Positions 7,424 through 13,733 of a DNA stretch of 14,933 bases are shown one piece after another (position 1 is the stretch's first letter; the number at the start of each line of letters is the position of its first letter). The stretch lies in NCBI GenBank assembly GCA_023424395.1, contig JAFADY010000039.1, forward strand, positions 1-14,933, in the 5' to 3' direction. This stretch comes from Bacteroidota bacterium (lineage in GTDB: Bacteria; Bacteroidota; Bacteroidia; Bacteroidales; Dysgonomonadaceae). The translations under genes and the position numbers were made by a program. The notes under the pieces are model-generated. The model had not been told where the DNA came from. It was given only the letters and a program-made list of their open reading frames with translations, and did not search any database.

Positions 7424-7431
7424 CAAAGGTA
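7424..7431 (-). promoter_or_regulatory. Probable -7 box of the pyrG promoter
   Basis: On the minus strand TACCTTTG fits TAnnTTTG and would start transcription about 35 bases before the pyrG ATG. A T-run and a short AGGG/CCCT hairpin potential just upstream may end the ftsE transcript, but that terminator is weak. No well-spaced -33 element was found. Confidence 0.55.
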
Positions 7432-7508
7432 TAAAAAAAAGGGAAACAATAAAGTAGAACCCTCACAAATCGGTAAAGATAATTCTGCTTTATTGCTTCG
7501 CAATTTTG

Positions 7509-8204
7509 TTACTCGTAGGTTGCAGAAGTGGGCTGTAAACTCACCAAGCCCATATTCTCGCACCTGATAATTTTACCCGGAAAAGTCTGAACAATAGAGT
7601 AATTATGCGTTGACATAATAACCGCTGTTCCTGAATCGGATATTTGCTGCAGCAAATCTACAATTTGGCTTCCCGTTTCAGGATCGAGATTACCGGTGGG
7701 TTCATCGGCAAGGATCAGCGCGGGAGAATTTAGCATAGCCCGGGCAATTACGACGCGTTGCTGCTCGCCGCCCGATAACTCGTGAGGCATCTTGTAAGCT
7801 TTATTTTGCATCCCCACTTGGGTAAGCACTTTATTTATGCGATCTTTTATCAGGGTTTTATTTTTCCATCCGGTTGCTCTGAGCACAAATTCAAGATTCT
7901 TCTCAACCGTTCTATCTATCAGCAACTGAAAATCCTGAAAAACTATACCTATCTTTCTACGTAAATGAGGTATTTGTCTTCTTTTTAAATGATGCAACTG
8001 ATAATCGAAGATGCGCGCATCTCCGGCTTCTACGGGAATTTCGGCGTACATACTTTTTAACAAAGTACTCTTTCCTGAGCCTACTTTTCCGATGACATAC
8101 AAAAAATCGCCTTTATTTACCGTCAAGTCAACATCTTTCAGGATAACATTTTCGTTCCTGTTTAGTTGAACCCTTTGGTAATTTACTAAAACTTCTTTGA
8201 TCAT
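7509..8204 (-). CDS. ftsE: FtsE-like ABC transporter ATPase
   Basis: A cytoplasmic ATPase of the FtsE/LolD/MacB-type class. In FtsEX it works with a membrane partner to control cell-wall hydrolases at the division site. The 231 residues contain Walker A GKVGSGKS (39-46), Q-loop Gln90 (VFQDFQLL), signature LSGGEQQR (143-150), Walker B LILADEPTGNLD (163-174) and H-loop His200 (STHN). GKVGSGKST in place of the more usual GxSGSGKST is, from memory, seen in Bacteroidota FtsE. The start codon overlaps the stop of the preceding SHOCT-DUF4870 gene by one base (TAATG), so translation is probably coupled. No ftsX permease gene is adjacent; the next gene downstream is pyrG. LolD or another ABC ATPase cannot be fully excluded, but FtsE is the best fit. 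Confidence 0.85.
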   Translation of the reverse strand: MIKEVLVNYQRVQLNRNENVILKDVDLTVNKGDFLYVIGKVGSGKSTLLKSMYAEIPVEAGDARIFDYQLHHLKRRQIPHLRRKIGIVFQDFQLLIDRTVEKNLEFVLRATGWKNKTLIKDRINKVLTQVGMQNKAYKMPHELSGGEQQRVVIARAMLNSPALILADEPTGNLDPETGSQIVDLLQQISDSGTAVIMSTHNYSIVQTFPGKIIRCENMGLVSLQPTSATYE

Positions 8205-8674
8205 TATTTAATTAACTCAATGGTAAGCGGGTATTTCCAGTATTCTCCTTTGTTTGCTTTTACCGAAGCCATAATAACGAAAATGACGTACAGAATGCCA
8301 ACCACAACAGCCAGTGGAATGCCGATAATAGTGATTGCCAAAACAGTAGCGTAAATGAGGTAACTGAGAATAAAATTGAGAATGTTCTTACCGTGCAAAT
8401 CTACATTGGCATTATTTTCTTTATTCGTTATCCACATAAGCACCGGCGCAATGAACCCGAACAACGGCATCATCAAACCGAGCAACTGCGAAAGATGCAT
8501 AAGCATTATATAAGTTTTTTCATCTAAACCGAAAAGCGGTTTGAAAGATGAAGTCCCCGATTGCGATGAAGCGTCGCTGTTGAGTATTTTTGCTTTTTCG
8601 CGTTCATACTCTTCTTGGGTGATGCTTCCTTTCTCTTTTAATTCGTCTAAAATTTTCAAGTCTTCGTACTTCAT
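8204..8674 (-). CDS. SHOCT and DUF4870 domain membrane protein
   Basis: A 156-residue inner-membrane protein. Residues 3-31 (LKILDELKEKGSITQEEYE) form a SHOCT-type short helical motif, usually found at protein termini with a suspected oligomerisation role. A Ser-rich linker (33-43) follows, then a DUF4870 (TIC20-like) membrane domain with hydrophobic segments around 54-81, 97-110 and 110-137. DUF4870 features include the HLSQLLG segment and NANVDLHGKN before the second segment. Function of the family is unknown. It is the middle gene of a three-gene unit: 12 bases after the TlpA-like lipoprotein gene and overlapping the ftsE start by one base. The tight coupling suggests that it is made together with FtsE, but a physical partnership is only inference. 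Confidence 0.85.
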   Translation of the reverse strand: MKYEDLKILDELKEKGSITQEEYEREKAKILNSDASSQSGTSSFKPLFGLDEKTYIMLMHLSQLLGLMMPLFGFIAPVLMWITNKENNANVDLHGKNILNFILSYLIYATVLAITIIGIPLAVVVGILYVIFVIMASVKANKGEYWKYPLTIELIK

Positions 8675-8686
8675 AGTTTTAATTTT

Positions 8687-9277
8687 TTAAGCCAATAATT
8701 CATCAATGAGTTCAACCGTGCGTTTAAATTCTTCTTCCTCAAACAACCGTGTGAGCATGACTATTCTACCATCTTTATCAATAATTACATTTCGGGTAAT
8801 TCCGGCATTTTTTTCGGCATACAATCCGAAAATACTTGCATCGGGGTCTAAGCCGATGGAATAAGTTACCCCGGTAGCTTTTATCAGTTCCTCGATTTTT
8901 TCAGCAGGCTCTTCCCTGTCGATGCCTACTAGAACAAAGTTAGGATCGTTCTTGTGCTTTTGCCAGATTTCTTTTTCTATATGGGGCATTTCTTTCCGGC
9001 AAACGCCGCACCAACTTGCGGTGAATTGCAACATGATCACTTTTCCGCGCAGCGAAGATAAAATAGTTTTTCCGCCGTTAGGAAATTCAATTTCAAAATC
9101 GGGAGCCATATCTCCCACTTTTACCAAAAATTGTCGTTGTGAATCTGAATCGCCCAACCCATGTATCTGCAGCGTATCTTCATCGGAATTGTTGCTTGCC
9201 GTACTGTTTTTTGCCGATTGGCTGCAAGAAGTTAGTAAAATTACAGAGATTAATCCAAAAATCAAATGCTTCAACAT
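8687..9277 (-). CDS. TlpA-like thioredoxin-fold lipoprotein
   Basis: A 196-residue probable lipoprotein facing the periplasm, likely a thiol-disulfide oxidoreductase. A signal peptide (1-17) with lipobox LTSC gives lipidated Cys18. A Ser/Asn/Asp-rich linker follows, then a thioredoxin-like AhpC/TSA-Redoxin domain (about 52-195). VGDMAPDFEIEFPNG opens the domain, and the active site WCGVC places redox Cys90 and Cys93. Unusually, the segment that normally carries the cis-proline (GIPxxFLID) reads GITRNVIID, putting Thr161 at that position. The ATG at 9277 is chosen over an in-frame TTG at 9298 because the TTG lies inside the promoter box and the ATG has an AAAGGCG-like binding site. First gene of a unit with SHOCT-DUF4870 and ftsE. 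The substrate is not known. Confidence 0.87.
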   Translation of the reverse strand: MLKHLIFGLISVILLTSCSQSAKNSTASNNSDEDTLQIHGLGDSDSQRQFLVKVGDMAPDFEIEFPNGGKTILSSLRGKVIMLQFTASWCGVCRKEMPHIEKEIWQKHKNDPNFVLVGIDREEPAEKIEELIKATGVTYSIGLDPDASIFGLYAEKNAGITRNVIIDKDGRIVMLTRLFEEEEFKRTVELIDELLA

Positions 9278-9295
9278 ATCGCCTTTTTTATTACA

Positions 9296-9325
9296 CAAAG
9301 ATAGTTTTTTTTGTTTTTTTACAAT
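9296..9325 (-). promoter_or_regulatory. Promoter of the tlpA-like/DUF4870/ftsE unit
   Basis: On the minus strand the -7 box TATCTTTG (9296-9303) is preceded by a TTG (9322-9324) with 18 bases between, close to the Bacteroidota spacing. Transcription would begin a few bases before the ATG at 9277. This supports that ATG as the start. Confidence 0.6.
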
Positions 9326-9349
9326 AGGAAAGAGAAGAAAAACGAAGTT

Positions 9350-9763
9350 TTAGTTTTTTCTGATAGAAAAATTATCTTGACCGGGTTGCCTTTTCAATAA
9401 ATAGAAAGCCAAGACCATTGCTGCAAGTGAGCCTATAATATCGGCTATAAAATCTCCCCATTCGGCGCTTCGGGACGAGAAAAAGTGCTTTTGCAAAAGT
9501 TCAATCACTCCCCCATAAATTACAGGCAGTATAAATCCCCAAACTATCCATTTATAAGTTGACGGATTTCCATTATGCAAACGATAATAATTAAAGAATG
9601 AGATTGCCGACAATGAAAAAAACATACCAAAATGGCCTATTTTATCCCACGGGATGCCTTGCGGCAAATCGGGAACATCATTCGAGTTGAGAATACAAGT
9701 TCCTGTAAAAATAATTAAACCCACCAAAATAGGTAATAATACGGCTTTATAATAATTGTTCAT
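9350..9763 (-). CDS. VanZ-family membrane protein
   Basis: A 137-residue inner-membrane protein of the VanZ-like family, named after the teicoplanin-resistance accessory protein but usually of unknown function. Four hydrophobic segments are visible, around 6-24, 43-59, 72-89 and 105-123. The conserved features are DKIGHFGMFF (40-49) after the first loop, the E88-LLQ segment in VIYGGVIELLQ, and SSRSAEWGDFIADIIG (96-111) with the family's acidic residues before the last helix. The ATG at 9763 is chosen. An upstream in-frame TTG at 9793 lies within the -7 promoter box and would start inside the promoter. It is a single gene with its own promoter. Only an AT-rich five-pair hairpin at its stop codon could serve as a terminator. 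The resemblance to VanZ does not by itself predict glycopeptide resistance. Confidence 0.87.
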   Translation of the reverse strand: MNNYYKAVLLPILVGLIIFTGTCILNSNDVPDLPQGIPWDKIGHFGMFFSLSAISFFNYYRLHNGNPSTYKWIVWGFILPVIYGGVIELLQKHFFSSRSAEWGDFIADIIGSLAAMVLAFYLLKRQPGQDNFSIRKN

Positions 9764-9790
9764 CTTTTTAACTTTCCCAAAAAACCGATG

Positions 9791-9798
9791 CAAAGATA
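9791..9798 (-). promoter_or_regulatory. Probable -7 box of the VanZ-family gene
   Basis: On the minus strand TATCTTTG fits TAnnTTTG and lies 27 bases before the ATG at 9763. It is the same box as in front of the TlpA-like and DUF1460 genes. No TTG is seen at -33. The region between this gene and the divergent protease gene is about 150 bases and AT-rich. Confidence 0.55.
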
Positions 9799-9871
9799 AT
9801 CAGAAACTACCGATCCACCCCTATTTAAAAACATATAACTAAAACTATCGCGCTTTTTCGCAAAAAATTCG

Positions 9872-9879
9872 TTTCTTTG
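9872..9879 (+). promoter_or_regulatory. Possible weak -7 box for the S41 protease gene
   Basis: TTTCTTTG differs from TAnnTTTG at one base and lies 31 bases before the protease ATG, where a promoter is expected because the upstream gene is divergent. There is no other candidate nearby. Confidence 0.3.
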
Positions 9880-9910
9880 TCCGAAATTTAACATCCAGCA
9901 AACTCAACAA

Positions 9911-11623
9911 ATGAAAAAAATACTTTTCTTCGCTATCATTTCTTTTTTAGCATTCAACGCGTTAGCACAAACGCCCCAAGAGGATAAAAACCAGAGATAT
10001 TTCGATATCAACAAAAGCATCGACGTTTTCAACTCTGTTATCAAGGAATTGGATATGTTTTACGTGGACAGTGTAAAGGTTGACAGCTTGGTAAACGGCA
10101 CTATCCGAAATATGCTTATCGGCCTCGATCCTTATACGGAATACTATACCGAAGACAATTTAGACGATTTGCGTTTCTTAACCACCGGGGAATATGCCGG
10201 AATAGGCGCCATTATTTCTTACAACGAGGGTAAAGTAATTATAAACGAGCCCTACAAAGGGCTTCCGGCAGATAAAGCCGGGCTGAAAGCCGGAGATATT
10301 GTTTTGGAGATTGACGGGAAAGACATGCGTAAAGCTACTGTGAAAGAAGTGAGCGATAACCTAAAAGGAACTCCCGGAACAACGTTGAAGTTAAAAATAC
10401 AGCGTCCCGGCGAAAATCGCCCGCGCGATTTGAATATTGTCCGGGAAAAAATAGAAATGGACCCGATAACCTATTCAGGTATATACGATAATAATATTGG
10501 GTACATGCATTACGGATCGTTCACCAATGGAAGTTCAAACAGGGTGAAAGAAACTTTTCAGGAACTGAAAAACAAAGGAGCCCAATCGCTTATTCTCGAC
10601 CTCCGGGGTAACGGCGGAGGCATTTTGGATGAAGCGGTAAATATTGTAAACATGTTTGTGCCCAAAGGGCAAGAGGTGGTTTCTACCAGAGGAAAAGTAA
10701 AACAGTGGGACAGAATTTACCGTACGCAAAATCAGCCCATCGATACACAAATCCCTATTGTTGTGCTAACCGACACCGGCTCAGCTTCCGCATCGGAAAT
10801 TGTGGCGGGGGCATTGCAAGACCTCGACCGCGCCGTTATCATCGGCAACCGAACTTTCGGAAAAGGGCTTGTACAAACGCCGCGCGACCTGCCTTACGGC
10901 GGAAACATTAAAATAACTACCGCCAAATATTACATTCCGAGTGGAAGAAGCATTCAGGTGTTGGATTATTCGCACCGCAATCCTGACGGCACGGTTGGCC
11001 GCGTTCCCGACAGCCTTACCAATGTTTTCAGCACGAAAATAGGCCGTCAGGTACGCGATGGCGGCGGCATTACACCCGATTTTCTTATTCCCGGCGAGAG
11101 AGGCGGAACGCTTGCGTATTATCTTTTTGCAGACAATATTATCTTTAACTACGTTACGGAATGGGTGCAGAAGAATCCGAAAATAGTTCCACCGGAACAA
11201 TTCCGGTTATCGGATGCGGATTACGAGAAATTCAAGGAATTCGTGAAAAGCAAAGATTTTGATTATGATCAGATGAGCATGCGCTCTTTGCAGCAACTCA
11301 AGAACATAATGGAATTTGAAAGTTATTATGATAACGCATCGGAAGAATTTAAAGCGTTGGAAAACAAGTTAAAACCGAACCTCGACAGAGATTTGGAACT
11401 CTTTGAGAAAGACATCAGAAAGCTTATTGAAACGGAGATCGTGCAACGCTATTATTACAAAGACGGTGTGTTAAAATATGAATTACAAGACGATCCGGTG
11501 ATGGAGAAAGCATTGGAAGTGCTGAATAATAAACAGCTATACGACTCCGCCCTCCGCCCCAACCCGATCAACATTCCGCCTGCCGAAGAGATCAAAAGAA
11601 AAATAGAAGACCAATATTCTTAA
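9911..11623 (+). CDS. S41 family carboxy-terminal processing protease
   Basis: A secreted or periplasmic serine protease of the Tsp/CtpA type, which trims or degrades envelope proteins from their C-termini. The 570-residue protein has a signal peptide (1-19, ending ALAQ). An N-terminal helical region follows, then a PDZ domain (about 92-175; EYAGIGA and LKAGDIVLEIDG visible) and the S41 protease domain (about 180-395). The Ser-Lys pair is Ser293 in GSASASEI and Lys318 in TFGKGLVQ. Ser-Lys spacing of 25 and Gln322 four residues on match B. subtilis CtpB (309, 334, 338) and E. coli Tsp (430, 455, 459). A helical C-terminal extension (about 400-570) of about 170 residues carries many charged residues. 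It is the first gene of a packed plus-strand run; the toxin-antitoxin cassette begins 14 bases after its stop. Confidence 0.95.
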   Translation: MKKILFFAIISFLAFNALAQTPQEDKNQRYFDINKSIDVFNSVIKELDMFYVDSVKVDSLVNGTIRNMLIGLDPYTEYYTEDNLDDLRFLTTGEYAGIGAIISYNEGKVIINEPYKGLPADKAGLKAGDIVLEIDGKDMRKATVKEVSDNLKGTPGTTLKLKIQRPGENRPRDLNIVREKIEMDPITYSGIYDNNIGYMHYGSFTNGSSNRVKETFQELKNKGAQSLILDLRGNGGGILDEAVNIVNMFVPKGQEVVSTRGKVKQWDRIYRTQNQPIDTQIPIVVLTDTGSASASEIVAGALQDLDRAVIIGNRTFGKGLVQTPRDLPYGGNIKITTAKYYIPSGRSIQVLDYSHRNPDGTVGRVPDSLTNVFSTKIGRQVRDGGGITPDFLIPGERGGTLAYYLFADNIIFNYVTEWVQKNPKIVPPEQFRLSDADYEKFKEFVKSKDFDYDQMSMRSLQQLKNIMEFESYYDNASEEFKALENKLKPNLDRDLELFEKDIRKLIETEIVQRYYYKDGVLKYELQDDPVMEKALEVLNNKQLYDSALRPNPINIPPAEEIKRKIEDQYS

Positions 11624-11637
11624 AAATAATCACAGCT

Positions 11638-11823
11638 ATGCTATTAACAAAAGATAAAGTAAAAGAACAAATTGAACAGTTTCCCAATGAATTTTCTTTG
11701 GATTTATTGGTTGAAAAACTTATTCTGCTTCAAAAAATAGAAACGGGTATAGAACAGTCTGTCAATAACGATGTAATTACAGCAGAAGAATTGGATAAAG
11801 AAATAGAAGAATGGTTCAAATAA
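11638..11823 (+). CDS. Probable antitoxin of a RelE/ParE-type pair
   Basis: A 61-residue, helical, acidic protein immediately before a ParE-like toxin gene and overlapping it by 13 bases, the usual order for a type II antitoxin. I see no recognisable DNA-binding domain (no ribbon-helix-helix, HTH or AbrB pattern). The N-terminal part (1-37) reads as an amphipathic helix pair, and the C-terminal part (46-61, VITAEELDKEIEEWFK) resembles the toxin-wrapping tail of small ParE antitoxins. The assignment rests mainly on position and size. It lies only 14 bases after the protease gene, and no promoter box was seen in the preceding 200 bases. Its DNA is much more AT-rich (15 of 60 G+C in 11641-11700) than the flanking CapA gene. 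Confidence 0.75.
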   Translation: MLLTKDKVKEQIEQFPNEFSLDLLVEKLILLQKIETGIEQSVNNDVITAEELDKEIEEWFK

Positions 11824-12110
11824 ATTGGACACACCAAGCGAAAGCCGATTTAAAAGAGATATCGGATTATATATCCAAAGACTCTAAACGTTATGCCGAA
11901 TTTGAGGTTAAACGCATCAGACAAAGAATCGAAATCCTTAAAAAGTTTGCTTTTGCAGGTAAAATAAACGAAGAAAAAGGTGAAGAAAATATTCGTGAAT
12001 TGATAGAGAGAAATTATCGGATTATATATAGAATTATCAGCGAAAAACGAATTGATATTTTAACCATTCACCATTCTGCAAGAGATCTTACGCAAAGAAA
12101 CCTATTTTGA
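11811..12110 (+). CDS. RelE/ParE-family toxin
   Basis: A 99-residue toxin-like protein of the RelE/ParE superfamily. The expected pattern is present: INWTHQAKADLKEISDYI at 4-21, an amphipathic helical hairpin with KRIRQRIEIL (34-43), and the core strand segment RELIERNYRIIYRI (62-75). IDILTIHHSARDL (81-93) follows. The RxYRIIYRI and H-x-x-R features are typical of ParE-like toxins; whether it targets gyrase (ParE) or mRNA on the ribosome (RelE) cannot be told. The start at 11811 overlaps the antitoxin gene by 13 bases. The stop is four bases before the capA ATG. Like the antitoxin, it is AT-rich relative to neighbours, suggesting acquisition by transfer. Confidence 0.87.
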   Translation: MVQINWTHQAKADLKEISDYISKDSKRYAEFEVKRIRQRIEILKKFAFAGKINEEKGEENIRELIERNYRIIYRIISEKRIDILTIHHSARDLTQRNLF

Positions 12111-12114
12111 GTCT

Positions 12115-13176
12115 ATGTTCCGAATAATATTCTCTTTTGTTCTATTATTCATCTTCTCTATTTCGTACTCCCAAGAAAAACGAGTTACCTTGCTTTTCGC
12201 GGGCGATGCCATGCAACACATGCCGCAGGTAAATTCGGCGCGAACGGCCAACGGGTACAATTATTCTCACAACTTCGCGCTTTTAAAAAACAAAATATCC
12301 GGCGCCGATATCGCGTTTGTGAATTTTGAAACCACCTTGGCCGGAAAACCCTATTCGGGTTACCCCCGCTTCAGCGCGCCCGATGAATATGCTTTCGCAT
12401 TAAAAGACGCCGGATTCGATGTTTTCTTCCTCGCCAACAACCACGTGGTTGACAGAGGACGAAAAGGATTTGAAAGAACGACTGCCATCCTCGATTCCAT
12501 CGGAATAAAGCGCACCGGCGCTTTTGTATCGGAAAACGAGCGCGGGCTTTTTTATCCGCTTATGATGATCAAGAACGGCATCCGCATCGCACTGCTCAAT
12601 TACACCTACGATACGAACGGAATGCCCGTTATATCGCCTAACATCGTGAATGCGATCGATACAGTTCAAATGAAGAAAGATTTGCGGCTAACGGAATTAT
12701 ATCAGCCCGATATCGTTATCGTAAATATGCATTGGGGCGATGAGTACATTACTTATGCCAACAGCCAACAAAAACGTTTGGCCGACTTTCTGTTCAGAAA
12801 CGGTGTGCGTATCATCATCGGAAATCACCCGCACGTTGTGCAGCCGATAGTGGTGAACCGTCGGGAAAACGAAATAGAATCGGTGGTATATTATTCTTTG
12901 GGAAACTTCATCAGCAACCAGCAGCGCCTAAATACCGACGGAGGAATGTTGGCCGAGATAGAGATTTCGAAAACCAATAACGAGCCTGTAAAGATCGAGA
13001 AATGCGGCCATTCTTTGGTTTGGGTAAGAAAATATTACGATGCCGGAAAATTGAAATACCAACTCATTCCCGTGGAAGAAAATGAAAAAAGCGGAAATCC
13101 CGAATTAACGGAACCCGAATCGCGAAAAATGAATATCTTTGTACGAAACGCCCGCAGAATTCTCGCATCCAACTGA
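12115..13176 (+). CDS. CapA-family secreted metallophosphatase
   Basis: A protein of the CapA/PgsA-like family (calcineurin-like metallophosphatase fold), named after the poly-gamma-glutamate capsule protein; its substrate here is unknown. The 353-residue protein has a signal peptide (1-19, ending SISYSQ), so it should act outside the cytoplasm. The metal-binding and family motifs occur in order: FAGDAM (28-33), FVNFETTL (68-75), ANNHVVDRG (107-115), MHWGDEY (205-211), GNHPH (236-240) and YSLGNF (260-265). The ATG at 12115 lies four bases after the toxin stop. MgtC follows after 28 bases. G+C is clearly higher than in the toxin-antitoxin genes (31 of 60 in 12301-12360). No capsule or polyglutamate synthesis genes are nearby, so a capsule role is not supported by context. 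Confidence 0.9.
   Translation: MFRIIFSFVLLFIFSISYSQEKRVTLLFAGDAMQHMPQVNSARTANGYNYSHNFALLKNKISGADIAFVNFETTLAGKPYSGYPRFSAPDEYAFALKDAGFDVFFLANNHVVDRGRKGFERTTAILDSIGIKRTGAFVSENERGLFYPLMMIKNGIRIALLNYTYDTNGMPVISPNIVNAIDTVQMKKDLRLTELYQPDIVIVNMHWGDEYITYANSQQKRLADFLFRNGVRIIIGNHPHVVQPIVVNRRENEIESVVYYSLGNFISNQQRLNTDGGMLAEIEISKTNNEPVKIEKCGHSLVWVRKYYDAGKLKYQLIPVEENEKSGNPELTEPESRKMNIFVRNARRILASN
13134..13141 (+). promoter_or_regulatory. Possible internal promoter box for the MgtC-like gene
   Basis: TATCTTTG, identical to the box in front of three other genes in the window, lies within the end of the CapA gene 63 bases before the MgtC-like ATG. There is no -33 TTG at the usual distance, so it may be a chance match in coding sequence. 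Confidence 0.3.
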
Positions 13177-13204
13177 ATATCCATCAAATAACAATTTAAC
13201 CGTT

Positions 13205-13672
13205 ATGGAACCAACGCCCATTCTCGAATTTATATTGCGATTGCTTGCCGCCACTGCCGCCGGAGGCGCCGTAGGCTTAGAACGGCAGATCAATAACAAA
13301 AGCGCCGGCTTGCGCACCAATACATTGGTAGCCGTAGGCGCCGCCATATATGTGTTGGTGAATGTGAGATTAACCGAAACCGGCGGCGACCCCACGCGCA
13401 TTATCGGGCAAATTGTTACCGGGATAGGTTTCTTGGGTGCAGGTGTTATTTTGCACCGGGGAATAAATGTGCAAGGACTCACTACCGCCGCTACCATTTG
13501 GTGCAGCGCGGCTTTGGGAGTACTCGCGGGCTTGGGTTTTTATGTAGAAACGCTTGTGGCTACCGTATTGATCATTCTGATAAACACCGCCTTTAAAAAA
13601 GCCGATAAATGGGTCATGTTGGATAAGAAGAATAACAAAAAAGGCGAAGAAGAAGATCACTCTTTCGAATAG
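13205..13672 (+). CDS. MgtC/SapB-family membrane protein
   Basis: A 155-residue inner-membrane protein of the MgtC/SapB family (MgtC-type proteins modulate F-type ATPase and magnesium or acid tolerance in other bacteria; many relatives are uncharacterised). The signature AAGGAVGLERQ (18-28) and SAGLRTNTLVAVGAA (33-47), with the conserved Arg and Asn-Thr, are followed by GQIVTGIGFLGAGVI (68-82). GLTTAATIW (91-99) and GLGFYVETLVAT (109-120) complete the pattern. Hydrophobic segments lie around 8-25, 39-54, 66-83, 95-112 and 115-128, and a Lys/Glu-rich tail ends the protein. It lacks the long C-terminal ACT-like domain of Salmonella MgtC. The ATG at 13205 is chosen because it starts directly at the family N-terminus; an earlier ATG would add a non-family leader overlapping capA. 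Last gene of the plus-strand run, ending in a G-free repeat tract rather than a hairpin terminator. Confidence 0.9.
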   Translation: MEPTPILEFILRLLAATAAGGAVGLERQINNKSAGLRTNTLVAVGAAIYVLVNVRLTETGGDPTRIIGQIVTGIGFLGAGVILHRGINVQGLTTAATIWCSAALGVLAGLGFYVETLVATVLIILINTAFKKADKWVMLDKKNNKKGEEEDHSFE

Positions 13673-13683
13673 ATGGCACTTAC

Positions 13684-13732
13684 TTTCCAATTCCCAATTC
13701 CCAACTCCACCACCCATCACCCATCACCCAAC
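13684..13732 (+). repeat. Heptanucleotide tandem tract between convergent genes
   Basis: Seven 7-base units in unbroken phase: TTTCCAA, TTCCCAA, TTCCCAA, CTCCACC, ACCCATC, ACCCATC, ACCCAAC. The plus strand of the whole tract contains no G. The minus strand therefore carries five GGG runs, three of them with four-base TGAT loops. It fills the gap between the MgtC-like stop and the DUF1460 stop, where no hairpin terminator was found. Confidence 0.7.
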
Positions 13733-13733
13733 T

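Noticed and set aside
9350..9763. VanZ-family gene as an antibiotic resistance determinant
   Set aside because: No vanA/B-type cluster is present, and stand-alone VanZ-like proteins are widespread with unknown roles.
12115..13176. CapA as evidence of a polyglutamate capsule locus
   Set aside because: No pgs/cap synthase genes are nearby; CapA-type phosphatases often occur alone.
12115..13672. CapA and MgtC-like genes as a GC-rich genomic island
   Set aside because: Their G+C is higher than that of the toxin-antitoxin cassette, but no integrase, repeat or attachment site flanks them, and both encode common chromosomal families. The cassette is the odd part, not these genes.
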